From assembly GCF_034675845.1 (NCBI RefSeq), contig NZ_JAUCCU010000001.1, positions 1 through 64,000 on the forward strand: 64,000 nt of DNA. Direction: 5' to 3'. The notes under the pieces were generated by a model, which ran no database searches, was not told the DNA's origin, and was given only the letters and a program-made list of their open reading frames with translations. Source of the stretch: Castellaniella sp. (lineage in GTDB: Bacteria > Pseudomonadota > Gammaproteobacteria > Burkholderiales > Burkholderiaceae_B). Below are positions 52,082-61,335 of the stretch, in pieces (positions within the stretch are counted from its first letter, which is position 1; each line of letters starts with the position of its first letter). Made by a program: the position numbers and the translations under genes.

Positions 52082-52757
52082 CTAGCCGATGACCAGACCT
52101 TCCAGCTGCAACAAGCGGATCTTGCGGCCCAATCCGCCCCCATAACCATTCAGGCTGTGGTTGTGCGCCAGAATACGGTGGCAGGGGATGATGATGCTGA
52201 TGGGGTTGCTGCCCACTGCCGTGCCGACGGCGCGACCATGCCCGGTACCCAGGCCTGCCTGTTCGCCCAACTGGCCATATGACAGGGTTGCCCCACAAGG
52301 CACAGCCAACAAAGCCTGCCAGATTTTTTGCTGGAAGGCGCTACCCTGGGGAGCCAAGGGAATATCAAACGTCTGGCGCTGGGCTCGCCAGTACTCATTC
52401 AGTTCTGTCTGTGTCTGCTGCAAAACCGCCAGCGCACCGGCAGGCGTGTCTTCTTGCAGCAAGTGCAGCGACATCCGGGCGGGGTCGGCCATGGCAGGTT
52501 CGGAGGCCAGCGCCTGCGTATCGAACAGTTCACCGCCCCCAGGCATCGAGCCGGGCAGGCCGTGCCTTCAGGGTGCGCAGCGCCCGACCCTGCAGAGTAG
52601 TGCCGGCGCCAGGCTGAGCAACCGTGTCGTGTGCGGCGCACAAGCCCTGGACCTGGGGGCAATCCCGCTGATCGGTGAAATGTAGTCCGGTCAGATGAAG
52701 TTCATCGGCACTGAGCAGGATATCCCCCAGCGGGGAAGAAAGAGTGGCATGAAACAT
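52082..52757 (-). pseudogene. ogt: Methylated-DNA--protein-cysteine methyltransferase Ogt, frameshifted
   Basis: The N-terminal part (ATG 52757) reads MFHATLSSPLGDILLSADEL and continues in frame to RPARLDAWGR, where it stops at 52530. The rest lies one frame over: GELFDTQ, FQQKIWQALLAVPCGATLSY, and the active site ISIIIPCHRILAHN with Cys as acceptor. Reducing the G5 run (C5 on the plus strand, 52536-52540) to G4 gives one continuous reading frame of about 225 codons, rather longer than usual Ogt. It may be a real lesion or a homopolymer sequencing error. The enzyme would repair O6-alkylguanine. Confidence 0.85.
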
Positions 52758-52796
52758 GATGGCTCCGGTGACGCGAATCGCTGAACCTATACGATA

Positions 52797-52835
52797 CGCC
52801 CGTCTTGCAGGGATTAAAAACCCACAAGACGGGCG
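52797..52835 (-). terminator. Terminator downstream of ppsA
   Basis: CGCCCGTCTTG (52797-52807) and CAAGACGGGCG (52825-52835) form a perfect 11-bp stem, with an inner GGG/CCC pairing. It lies just after the ppsA stop and separates it from ogt on the same strand. Confidence 0.75.
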
Positions 52836-52848
52836 ACGCAACAAGCAA

Positions 52849-55227
52849 TCAGGCGACGGTGCGGGTATCGGCCAGACGCTGCCAGGTGTCCACCACCGTG
52901 TCCGGATTGAGCGACATGGACAAAATGCCTTCGTCACGCAGCCACTGAGCCAGATCAGGGTGGTCGCTGGGTCCTTGGCCGCAGATACCGACGTATTTCC
53001 CGGCCTTCAGGCAGGCCTGGATGGCGCGGCGCAGCATGAACTGGACGGCAGGATCGCGTTCGTCAAAATCGGCGGCCAGAAGCTCCATGCCGGAATCCCG
53101 ATCCAGCCCCAGGGTCAGTTGGGTCATGTCGTTTGAACCGATGGAGAAGCCGTCGAAGAACTGCAGGAATTCCTCGGCCAGGATGGCGTTGGTGGGGACT
53201 TCGCACATCATGATCAGGCGCAGGCCGTTGTCGCCGCGCTTCAGGCCGTGGGAAGCCAAGAGATCAACCACGCGCTGTGCTTGGCTGAGGGTACGCACAA
53301 AGGGCACCATGATTTCGACATTGGTCAGCCCCATGTCGTCGCGGACCTTTTTCAGGGCCTCGCATTCCATGCGGAAGCATTCGGCAAAGTCGTCCGAGAC
53401 ATAGCGCGATGCACCGCGGAAACCCAGCATGGGGTTTTCTTCCTCGGGCTCGTAGCGCGAACCGCCCACGAGCTTGCGGTACTCGTTGGATTTGAAATCG
53501 GACAAGCGCACGATGACGGGCTTTGGGTAGAAAGCCGCGCCGATCGTGGCAATGCCTTCGGCGAGTTTTTCGACAAAGAAGGCGCGTGGGCTGGCATAGC
53601 CCCGGGCAGCGGACTCAACGGCTTTTTTCAAGTCGCCATCGACATTGGGGTAGTCCAGAATGGCCTTGGGGTGCACGTTGATGTTGTTGTTGATGATGAA
53701 TTCCAGGCGGGCCAGCCCTACCCCGCCATTGGGAATCTGGGAAAAGTCGAAGGCCAGCTGCGGATTGCCGACGTTCATCATGATTTTCAGGCCGATTTCC
53801 GGCATTTCACCCCAGCGGACTTCCTCGATTTCGGTCTCGATCAAGCCGTCGTAGATGTGTCCCTCGTCGCCCTCGGCGCAAGACACGGTGACCTCGCGGC
53901 CATTGGTCAGCACATCGGTGGCATCGGCGCAGCCCACCACGGCGGGAATGCCGAGTTCGCGGGCAATGATGGCGGCATGGCAGGTGCGTCCGCCCCGGTT
54001 GGTGACAATCGCCGCAGCAAGCTTCATGACCGGCTCCCAGTTCGGATCGGTCATGTCGGTCACCAGGACATCGCCTGCGCGGACTTTGTCCATTTCGGAG
54101 GCATCGGCCACCACGCGCACGGTACCCGAGCCAATTTTCTGGCCGATGGCCCGGCCACGCACCAGGACTTCGCCAGTGGCCATCAGGCGATAGCGCTCCT
54201 GGACATCGTTGTGCCCCTGTTGGGATTTGACGGTCTCGGGGCGTGCCTGCAGGATGTAGAGCTTGCCATCGATGCCGTCACGGCCCCATTCGATATCCAT
54301 GGGGCGCTGATAGTGGGATTCGATGATGGTGGCGTATTGGGCAAGTTCGATGATCTCGTCATCGGACAGCGAGTAGCGGTTGCGCTCGGAGGCCGGGACT
54401 TCGATGGTGCGAACGGCATGGCCGGTGGTGCGATCGGCGTCGAATTCCATCTTGAGAAGCTTGGAACCAATGCGTCGACTGATGATGGGATAGTGGCCTG
54501 CCGCCAAGGTGGGCTTGAAGACATAGAATTCGTCGGGATTGACAGCGCCCTGGACCACGGTCTCGCCCAAGCCATAGGACGAGGTGATGAAGACCACGTC
54601 CTTGAAGCCGGATTCCGTATCCAGGGTGAACATCACCCCCGCGCTGCCTTTGTCGGAACGCACCATGCGTTGGATGCCGGCCGACAAGGCGACCTCTGCG
54701 TGGGCGTAGCCCTTGTGGACCCGATAGGAAATGGCACGGTCGTTGTACAGGGACGCAAAGACCAGGCGGATTTTCTCCAGGACTTCGTCGATGCCGACCA
54801 CATTGAGGTAGGTTTCCTGCTGGCCCGCAAACGACGCATCGGGCAGGTCTTCGGCGGTCGCCGATGAGCGCACGGCAAAAGAGCCGTTGCCATCGGCATC
54901 CAACTGGGCAAAAGCGCCACGGATGGCCTGTTCGAAAGCGGCAGGGAACGGGGTCTCGATCACCCATTGGCGGATTTCGGCCCCGGCATTGGCCAGCTCG
55001 CGGACATCATCGGCATCCAGGGTATCCAGGCGATGATTGATCCGCGCATCCAGGCCAGTGGACTTCAGAAACTCGCGAAAAGCATCGGCCGTGGTGGCAA
55101 AGCCACCAGGCACTCGTACGCCGGCATCGGCCAGCTGACTGATCATTTCACCGAGTGAAGCGTTCTTGCCCCCTACCGAGTCCACATCCGTCATGCGGAG
55201 CTGCTCGAAAGATACTACATATGACAT
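52849..55227 (-). CDS. ppsA: Phosphoenolpyruvate synthase
   Basis: The 792-aa enzyme converts pyruvate, ATP and water to PEP, AMP and phosphate in gluconeogenesis. The ATP-grasp region (VDSVGGKNASLGEMISQL, FAVRSSATAEDLPDASFAGQ), the phosphohistidine domain (NRGGRTCHAAIIARELGIP, with the catalytic His) and the PEP-binding domain (NDMTQLTLGLDRDS, then the C-terminal ICGQGPSDHPD) are all present. I chose the ATG at 55227, where MSYVVSFEQLRMTDVDSVGG begins; the upstream part is not conserved. It is divergent from ppsR, its regulator. Confidence 0.96.
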   Translation of the reverse strand: MSYVVSFEQLRMTDVDSVGGKNASLGEMISQLADAGVRVPGGFATTADAFREFLKSTGLDARINHRLDTLDADDVRELANAGAEIRQWVIETPFPAAFEQAIRGAFAQLDADGNGSFAVRSSATAEDLPDASFAGQQETYLNVVGIDEVLEKIRLVFASLYNDRAISYRVHKGYAHAEVALSAGIQRMVRSDKGSAGVMFTLDTESGFKDVVFITSSYGLGETVVQGAVNPDEFYVFKPTLAAGHYPIISRRIGSKLLKMEFDADRTTGHAVRTIEVPASERNRYSLSDDEIIELAQYATIIESHYQRPMDIEWGRDGIDGKLYILQARPETVKSQQGHNDVQERYRLMATGEVLVRGRAIGQKIGSGTVRVVADASEMDKVRAGDVLVTDMTDPNWEPVMKLAAAIVTNRGGRTCHAAIIARELGIPAVVGCADATDVLTNGREVTVSCAEGDEGHIYDGLIETEIEEVRWGEMPEIGLKIMMNVGNPQLAFDFSQIPNGGVGLARLEFIINNNINVHPKAILDYPNVDGDLKKAVESAARGYASPRAFFVEKLAEGIATIGAAFYPKPVIVRLSDFKSNEYRKLVGGSRYEPEEENPMLGFRGASRYVSDDFAECFRMECEALKKVRDDMGLTNVEIMVPFVRTLSQAQRVVDLLASHGLKRGDNGLRLIMMCEVPTNAILAEEFLQFFDGFSIGSNDMTQLTLGLDRDSGMELLAADFDERDPAVQFMLRRAIQACLKAGKYVGICGQGPSDHPDLAQWLRDEGILSMSLNPDTVVDTWQRLADTRTVA

Positions 55228-55307
55228 GGTGTCACCTTTAAGATAGAAAAAGCGTGTTTGCCCGACATACGCGACACACCACCATGCCACGGAGGTGAAA
55301 CAGCGGG

Positions 55308-55337
55308 GGATCCTGCCTGTTCTGGGTGGCAGAATCC
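55308..55337. promoter_or_regulatory. Imperfect hairpin between ppsA and ppsR
   Basis: GGATCCTGCC (55308-55317) and GGCAGAATCC (55328-55337) pair with one mismatch, inside the 203-bp divergent region. It may be an operator or leader structure for either gene. Confidence 0.35.
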
Positions 55338-55430
55338 GCATACGTCTGGCAAACCAGCCTTGCCTGAGCAGCAGGTGACTGGTAATCTTCGCGGATTGTA
55401 CCGTTTCTGACGCTTGGTGGCTCAAAATCC

Positions 55431-56264
55431 ATGACCGACACCGTATCTGATCGCCCTGTTTTTATTGTTTCCGATAGTACCGGGATCACCGCCGAGACCT
55501 TTAGCCACGCCGTGCTATCGCAATTCGAGGAAATCGCCTTCCAGGCAGTGCGCCTGCCATTCATCGATTCGATGGAAAAAGCCGATGCCGCAGCGCGCCG
55601 CATCCAGCAACGCGCCGACCAAGGCGGCCCGCCCCCGCTGGTGTTCAGCACCCTGGTGGATTCGGAGATTGCCGATCGCATCCGCCAGGTGCCCTGCATC
55701 TTTTTGGATTTGTTCGGGGCCTTTGTACAAGAGCTAGAAGACATCCTGGGGGTAAAGTCCAGCCGCTCGGTGGGCCGATCACACACCAATGGCCTATCCA
55801 AGCAATACAACCGTCGCATCGAGGCCATCAATTTCAGCCTGGCGCACGACGATGGCCAATATATTCAGGGACTAGAGCAAGCCGACGTCATTCTGGTGGG
55901 CGTGTCACGCTGCGGCAAAACCCCCACCAGCCTGTACCTGGCCATGCAGTACGCCGTCAGGGCTGCCAACTACCCCCTGATCCCGGAAGACTTTGACCGA
56001 GGCGCCCTGCCTGCGACCCTGCTGCCTTTTCGGCGCAAGCTTTTTGGCCTGTCCATCCAGCCCGAACGTCTGGCTGAAGTCCGCAACGAGCGCCGCCCCA
56101 ACAGCACCTATGCATCCCTGAAGCAATGTCGTCAGGAAATCGCCGAGGCAGAGCGCTTGATGCGGATGGAAAACATCCCCTGGCTGTCCACCACCACCCG
56201 CTCGATCGAGGAAATCTCCACCAAAATCCTGGACGAGGTCGGTCTTGATCGCACGACCTATTAA
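55431..56264 (+). CDS. ppsR: PEP synthase regulatory protein (kinase/pyrophosphorylase)
   Basis: The 277-aa bifunctional enzyme (DUF299) switches PEP synthase off by ADP-dependent phosphorylation of a threonine, and on again by phosphorolysis. The P-loop is VGVSRCGKTPTSLYLAMQ, with the conserved opening PVFIVSDSTGITAETFSHAV. The divergent placement next to ppsA fits the regulation. It is complete. Confidence 0.95.
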   Translation: MTDTVSDRPVFIVSDSTGITAETFSHAVLSQFEEIAFQAVRLPFIDSMEKADAAARRIQQRADQGGPPPLVFSTLVDSEIADRIRQVPCIFLDLFGAFVQELEDILGVKSSRSVGRSHTNGLSKQYNRRIEAINFSLAHDDGQYIQGLEQADVILVGVSRCGKTPTSLYLAMQYAVRAANYPLIPEDFDRGALPATLLPFRRKLFGLSIQPERLAEVRNERRPNSTYASLKQCRQEIAEAERLMRMENIPWLSTTTRSIEEISTKILDEVGLDRTTY

Positions 56265-56287
56265 GACCTGATGGCCAATGACCGGGG

Positions 56288-57091
56288 CTAGACTCCGGCG
56301 AACTGACGACGCTGCTCGAACAGACAAATCGCCGCTGCGGCAGCGACATTCAGGGACTCTACGCTGGCCGATTGGGGAATATGCACCCGCCAGTCGGCCA
56401 AGGCCAGCAGATCCGCCGACACCCCGCGTCCCTCGTTGCCAAACAGCCAGGCACAAGGCTGGCGCAGGTCTTGTTGATACAAAGACTGGGCCTGCTGCAG
56501 CGTCGTGGCGGCCAGGGGCACGCGCAGTCGGCGATGCAGGCCCGACAAATCAACCTGGGCGTAAATATTCAGTGAAAAATGCGCCCCCTGGCCACTGCGC
56601 AAAACCTTTGGCGACCAGGCTGCCGCACAGCCTGGCGAGAGATAGGCAGACTTCAGACCAGCCGCCGCCGCCGTGCGTAACAAGGTCCCGAGATTGCCCG
56701 GGTCTTGTACCCGGTCCAGCCATAGACAGCCCTCGGTGATCAGCTCAGGCAGCATGACCGTAGGCGGCTCTACCAGAAAAAAAACCGCAGGGCCGTTTCC
56801 GACTTGTGACAAGATTCTGGCCAGGTGATCTTCCAGCACGATCCGGCGGGTGTGTTCGCAATCGCGCCACAGAGGCTTGATCCAGCCGGGCGACTGGGCC
56901 TGGATCGCCTCGCTGACAATCAGAGCCACGGGTGCGCCATGATGTTCCAGCCAGGTCTGGCACAGGTGTTCACCCTCCAGCAAAATACGGGTTTCACGAT
57001 GCCCTGGTCGGCCTTGGGCCAGCCGTAGCCACAGGCGATAGTCGGGGTTGTCGCGCGAAGCGATATGGCGTACGGGAGTGGTAAATGTCAT
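56288..57091 (-). CDS. TrmH/SpoU-family RNA 2'-O-methyltransferase
   Basis: The 267-aa protein has an N-terminal substrate-binding part (HIASRDNPDYRLWLRLAQGR, ILLEGEHLCQTWLEHHG) and the SPOUT domain (DRVQDPGNLGTLLRTAAAAG, AWLFGNEGRGVSADLLA, IPQSASVESLNVAAAAAICL). Its target (rRNA or tRNA) is not certain, but the family opening resembles RlmB/TsnR-like enzymes. The start at 57091 overlaps the rnhB stop by 4 bp. Confidence 0.9.
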   Translation of the reverse strand: MTFTTPVRHIASRDNPDYRLWLRLAQGRPGHRETRILLEGEHLCQTWLEHHGAPVALIVSEAIQAQSPGWIKPLWRDCEHTRRIVLEDHLARILSQVGNGPAVFFLVEPPTVMLPELITEGCLWLDRVQDPGNLGTLLRTAAAAGLKSAYLSPGCAAAWSPKVLRSGQGAHFSLNIYAQVDLSGLHRRLRVPLAATTLQQAQSLYQQDLRQPCAWLFGNEGRGVSADLLALADWRVHIPQSASVESLNVAAAAAICLFEQRRQFAGV

Positions 57092-57708
57092 GTGGGCACT
57101 GCTTGCAAAAGCCGCCGGACCGGCGCAAAGCTGCACCGATGGGCCGGACAGGGACCATACTGCACCAGGCGCGCCAAGTGCAGCGCCGTGCCATAGCCCT
57201 TATGCCGATCGAAAGCATACTGTGGATATTGCGCATGCAGCGCCAGGCAGTATGCATCCCGTGCGGTCTTGGCCAGGATAGACGCGGCTGAAATGGCGGG
57301 CTCTAGTGCATCCCCGCCGACAATGGATCGTGCCGGGCATGGCAGCCCGGTCGGCAGACGGTTGCCGTCCACCAGAATCAATTCAGGCACCTGCGCCAGA
57401 TCCTGACACGCCTGGCGCATGGCGATCAAGGTCGCCTGCAGAATATTCAGTTCGTCAATCATCGGCACATCTGCCTGGGCGATTGCCCAGGCGAGTGCCT
57501 GTTCGCGGATCTGTGTGGCCAGTGCCTCGCGGCGGGCGGCACTGAGCTTTTTGGAGTCAGTCAGACCCGCAATGGGCCGAGCAGGGTCCAGGATGACGGC
57601 CGCCGCAAATACCGGCCCAGCCAGCGGCCCCCTGCCCGCTTCGTCCACCCCAGCCACCAGGGCGTCGACCAGCAGGGATGGCGCAAACAAATCAGCCTGC
57701 GTTGCCAT
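57088..57708 (-). CDS. rnhB: Ribonuclease HII
   Basis: The 206-aa enzyme removes ribonucleotides from DNA-RNA hybrids. Motifs are VAGVDEAGRGPLAGPVFAAA, GLTDSKKLSAARREAL, and the catalytic Asp region LILVDGNRLPT and AASILAKTARDAY. It overlaps lpxB by 17 bp and the trmH gene by 4 bp. Its place after lpxB is the standard order in proteobacteria. Confidence 0.95.
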   Translation of the reverse strand: MATQADLFAPSLLVDALVAGVDEAGRGPLAGPVFAAAVILDPARPIAGLTDSKKLSAARREALATQIREQALAWAIAQADVPMIDELNILQATLIAMRQACQDLAQVPELILVDGNRLPTGLPCPARSIVGGDALEPAISAASILAKTARDAYCLALHAQYPQYAFDRHKGYGTALHLARLVQYGPCPAHRCSFAPVRRLLQAVPT

Positions 57709-58927
57709 GGCAAACCTCTAGAATCGCCTGGGCAGCCAGGCCCGGCGTGTCCCGATTCAGGGTTTCGTGCAACACCGCAAAGCGCTGGGCAATCCGATCA
57801 GCATGCGCCTGATCGCTAAGGGCAGTCCAAGTGGCGGCAGCCAAGGCATCGGGTGTCGCCGCTTCCTGCAAGAGTTCGGGGACGACAAAATCACGCTCTA
57901 GTATATTGGGCAGCCCTACCCACGGCAAGCTGGGTGCTTGTTGGCCGGATTTCCAGGCCATGATGCGCCGCATCCAGGGGCTGAGCACATAGGAAATCAC
58001 CAGGGGCCGCTTGAACAAGGCGGCCTCCAGGGTGGCCGTGCCGCTGGCCACCAGGACGGCGTCGGCGGCCTCCATGGCATGCCAGGCAAGCGGCCAATCC
58101 CGGGTATCCAGCCCGTCGCAACGCGTATGTTCCTGGTGGGGGGGAAGTTCTGGCATGGCTGCCAGAATCCGGCAATTGGGCACAGGGTACTGGGCCAACA
58201 TGCTGGCAAATTGCGCATGGCGCTGGGCATTGACGACGGGCACGACAATCTGCAGGTCAGGGTCTTGCAAACGCAGCTGTTGGGCTGCCTGCAAAAAACG
58301 CGGCGCCAGCAAGCGGAGTTCGGATTCCCGGCTGCCGGGCATCAAGGCCAGCACCCGCTGGCCTTGATCCAGGCCCAGCAAGGCACGCGCAGCGGCGCGA
58401 TCGGGCTGCTTGGGGATGAGTTCGGCCAAGGGGTGACCCACATACGTGACCGGCACCCCCTGTTCCCGATAGAGATCGACCTCGAAGGGAAACAATACCA
58501 GCATGTGCGAAACCGCCCGGCGAATCTGATGAATGCGCTCAAAGCGCCAAGCCCAGATCGAAGGCCCGACAAAATGCACCGTGGGGATGCCGGCCGCCCT
58601 GACTTTTTCTTCCAGGCGCAGATTGAAGTCAGGCGCATCCACCCCGACAAATACATCGGGGCGTTGCTGGATGACCCGCTGGCGGGTATTGCGCCACGTG
58701 CGAATCAGGCGCGGGGCCTGGCGCAAGGCATCGACATAACCAAAAACAGACAAGGCATCCATCGGATGCCAGGCTTCAAAACCGGTGCGCACCATCGATG
58801 GGCCGCCAATGCCCGTGGTCCGAATACCTGGACTGCGCGCCTGCAATCCTGTGATCATCCTGGCTGCCAGCAAATCGCCGGAGGGCTCGCCGGCAACAAT
58901 GGCCGCGTGCATGTGCCGGGTATTCAT
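57692..58927 (-). CDS. lpxB: Lipid A disaccharide synthase
   Basis: The 411-aa glycosyltransferase joins UDP-2,3-diacylglucosamine and lipid X. The N terminus is AAIVAGEPSGDLLAARM, followed by DAPDFNLRLEEKVR, FVGPSIWAWRFERIHQIRRA, and LMPGSRESELRLLAPRFLQ. I chose the ATG at 58927; an in-frame TTG at 58948 is possible. It overlaps rnhB by 17 bp. Confidence 0.95.
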   Translation of the reverse strand: MNTRHMHAAIVAGEPSGDLLAARMITGLQARSPGIRTTGIGGPSMVRTGFEAWHPMDALSVFGYVDALRQAPRLIRTWRNTRQRVIQQRPDVFVGVDAPDFNLRLEEKVRAAGIPTVHFVGPSIWAWRFERIHQIRRAVSHMLVLFPFEVDLYREQGVPVTYVGHPLAELIPKQPDRAAARALLGLDQGQRVLALMPGSRESELRLLAPRFLQAAQQLRLQDPDLQIVVPVVNAQRHAQFASMLAQYPVPNCRILAAMPELPPHQEHTRCDGLDTRDWPLAWHAMEAADAVLVASGTATLEAALFKRPLVISYVLSPWMRRIMAWKSGQQAPSLPWVGLPNILERDFVVPELLQEAATPDALAAATWTALSDQAHADRIAQRFAVLHETLNRDTPGLAAQAILEVCHGNAG

Positions 58928-58934
58928 CAGTGGA

Positions 58935-59732
58935 TCATGGGCGGGCAATGCCGCGGCTGGAGGCCTGCAAAAAATCCACCAGGGTCTGCACGGCAGGCGC
59001 CTGGTCGGGTTGCTGCAACTGCAAGTCCAGCAGTGCCTCGATGGCCTGTGGCATGTTCAACTGGCGGCGATAGAGGATTTTATAGGCGTCCTTGAGGGCC
59101 TGCACGTCGGCGGGCGTGAAGCCCCGGCGACCCAGGCCTTCGGCATTGATGCCCACCGGACGGAAAGAGTCGCCTGCCCCGATCATATAGGGGGGGACAT
59201 CCTGTCGCACCGAACTGGTGCCGCCTATCATGGTGTGAGCGCCGATGCGCACGAACTGATGGATGGCCGACAAACCACCGATGATGGCCCAGTCGTCTAT
59301 GTGGATATGGCCACCCAACTGCACACTGTTGGAAATGACGATATGGCTGCCCAACTGACAGTCGTGGGCAATGTGCACATAGGCCATGATCCAGTTATCG
59401 TCACCCAGGCGAGTCGTGCCAATATCCTGAACCGTGCCGGTATTGATCGTCACGAATTCACGAAAGGTATTACTGGCGCCGATTTCCAGGGCAGTAGGTT
59501 CACCTGCGTATTTCTTGTCCTGGGGCATGCCGCCGATAGAACAGAAGCCGTAAAAATGGTTATCTGGACCAATGGTGGTGTGGCCTTCAATGACGCAGTG
59601 CGAACCGATGCGGGTATTGGCACCAATACGCACGTTTTCGCCGATGACGCTATAAGGCCCGACACTGACGCCGGGGCCGATGATGGCCCCGGATGCAATA
59701 ATTGCTGTCGGATGGATCTGGGACACCGACAT
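58935..59732 (-). CDS. lpxA: UDP-N-acetylglucosamine acyltransferase
   Basis: LpxA (265 aa) adds the first acyl chain of lipid A. The left-handed beta-helix is seen as repeated hexapeptides (IHPTAIIASGAIIGPGVSVG, VIGENVRIGANTRIGSHCVI), the catalytic His lies in MAYVHIAHDCQLGSHIVI, and a C-terminal alpha-helical part follows. The ATG at 59732 overlaps the fabZ stop by 1 bp (TAATG). Confidence 0.95.
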   Translation of the reverse strand: MSVSQIHPTAIIASGAIIGPGVSVGPYSVIGENVRIGANTRIGSHCVIEGHTTIGPDNHFYGFCSIGGMPQDKKYAGEPTALEIGASNTFREFVTINTGTVQDIGTTRLGDDNWIMAYVHIAHDCQLGSHIVISNSVQLGGHIHIDDWAIIGGLSAIHQFVRIGAHTMIGGTSSVRQDVPPYMIGAGDSFRPVGINAEGLGRRGFTPADVQALKDAYKILYRRQLNMPQAIEALLDLQLQQPDQAPAVQTLVDFLQASSRGIARP

Positions 59733-60184
59733 TATTCTTCCAGAATGCGCACCGCGCACATGATCTTGGCCTCGGCGGCAATCTGGTCACCTACCTTGGC
59801 CACGGCGGTGTATTTGCAAATTGAACGGCTGAGTCTGTCAGCGGAGACTTCCATGCGCAACTGATCCCCTGGAACGACCGGGCGGCGAAAGCGCGCCCCG
59901 TCGACCCCGACCAGGTAATAAGCGACTTTTGTGCTGACCAGATTGGGCGCCCCGGCATCGGCAAAGGAAAACAAAGCAGCCGCCTGGGCCAGCGCTTCGA
60001 TGATGAGCACACCGGGCATGACGGGATGGTGCGCGAAATGCCCTTGAAAAAACGGTTCGTTGTAAGTGACATTCTTGATGGCGACGATGCTTTTGCCCGG
60101 ATCCATTTCAAGGACGCGGTCCACCAGCAGCATCGGCTGCCTGTGCGGCAGCCTTTCCATGATGTCTTTGATATCGAGTTCCAT
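59732..60184 (-). CDS. fabZ: 3-Hydroxyacyl-ACP dehydratase FabZ
   Basis: FabZ (150 aa) dehydrates hydroxyacyl-ACP in fatty-acid synthesis. Motifs are IKDIMERLPHRQPMLLVDRV and the active site EPFFQGHFAHHPVMPGVLII, with catalytic His and Glu of the HotDog fold. It lies between lpxD and lpxA with 1-bp TAATG overlaps on both sides. Confidence 0.96.
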   Translation of the reverse strand: MELDIKDIMERLPHRQPMLLVDRVLEMDPGKSIVAIKNVTYNEPFFQGHFAHHPVMPGVLIIEALAQAAALFSFADAGAPNLVSTKVAYYLVGVDGARFRRPVVPGDQLRMEVSADRLSRSICKYTAVAKVGDQIAAEAKIMCAVRILEE

Positions 60185-61329
60185 TATTGTGTGTCCTGCT
60201 TGTTGTTCGCCGACTGCCTGGCCGGTTCGGTCATCGCCTGTCGTTCGATTGCGCGGAGTCGCCTACGCAGTGGAGCCAATTGTCCAAGCACGGCAGCATT
60301 GTGCTGCCAGGTGTTATGTTCGGCCATGGGAAACACCCCTGTATAGCGCCCGGGCTTCAGAATATCGGCAGTCACGGCTGTCCCACCCGAGATATGAACA
60401 TCATCGACCAAGGTGAGATGTCCACTGAACATCGCCGCCCCCCCGATGACGCATCGCTGTCCCATGATAGTGGACCCGGCCACCCCCGTGCAGGCAGCGA
60501 TAGCAGTATGGTCACCAATATGGCAATTATGACCGATCATGATTTGGTTATCGAGCTTTACCCCATTGCCCAGCACGGTGTCTTCCACTGCGCCGCGATC
60601 AATCGTGGTGTTGGCGCCGATCTCGACATCATCTCCCACCAGGACACCGCCCAATTGGGCGATCTTCGCCCAGGCACCAGGGACGCGGGGGTCCGGCGCA
60701 AAACCAAAGCCATCAGCCCCCAGAACAGCCCCTGCATGCAAGATGCCGCGCGCGCCTATACGGACCCCGTGGTACAGCGTGACTTGGGCGTGCAACAAGC
60801 AGTCCGTGCCGATATCACAGTCAGGACCAATGACACAGCCAGGTCCGATGCGCGTGCCAGCGCGGATTCGGGCACGGGCCTCAATGACCGTCAATGGCCC
60901 AACGTGTACGCCATCCTCGAGAATCGCATCGTCGGCAATCACGGCGCTGGGATGTATGCCACGCGGCAGATCCGCTATGCGATGGTGGTCAAACCACTGA
61001 GCCAGCAGCGCATACATCAGATATGGCTGCTCGCAGAGCACAACCTGCCAGGCTGGCGGCTGAGGCTGGATTGCCTGATAGGCCTGCCAGTCCTTGGGCT
61101 GCAGAATGACAGCGGCCGCCCGACACTCCAGCAACTGCTCGTGCAGTTTTGGATTGGACAGAAAGCTGATTTCGGTGGGCCCGGCCGATTGCAAAGAGCC
61201 GATGCCCGTGATTTTCAGGGTCTCGGCGCCAGCGGTGTCAGTCAGCGTACACCCCAGCCCGACCAAGTCGGCCTCCTGTAGCAGCTGTCGCAGCGCAGGA
61301 GCCCGCTGGAGCGTAAGCAACACCGCCAT
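60184..61329 (-). CDS. lpxD: UDP-3-O-acylglucosamine N-acyltransferase
   Basis: LpxD (381 aa) adds the second acyl chain of lipid A. An N-terminal uridine-binding domain (residues about 1-110) is followed by hexapeptide repeats (HPSAVIADDAILEDGVHVGP), the catalytic His region QIMIGHNCHIGDHTAIAACT and a C-terminal helix. It begins 6 bp after skp. The length is somewhat above the usual 340-360 aa owing to the C-terminal tail. Confidence 0.95.
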   Translation of the reverse strand: MAVLLTLQRAPALRQLLQEADLVGLGCTLTDTAGAETLKITGIGSLQSAGPTEISFLSNPKLHEQLLECRAAAVILQPKDWQAYQAIQPQPPAWQVVLCEQPYLMYALLAQWFDHHRIADLPRGIHPSAVIADDAILEDGVHVGPLTVIEARARIRAGTRIGPGCVIGPDCDIGTDCLLHAQVTLYHGVRIGARGILHAGAVLGADGFGFAPDPRVPGAWAKIAQLGGVLVGDDVEIGANTTIDRGAVEDTVLGNGVKLDNQIMIGHNCHIGDHTAIAACTGVAGSTIMGQRCVIGGAAMFSGHLTLVDDVHISGGTAVTADILKPGRYTGVFPMAEHNTWQHNAAVLGQLAPLRRRLRAIERQAMTEPARQSANNKQDTQ

Positions 61330-61335
61330 GGATGA

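Noticed and set aside
53248..54867. 539-codon open frame on the plus strand
   Set aside because: It lies entirely antisense to ppsA, with low-complexity Gly/His/Asp composition typical of shadow frames.
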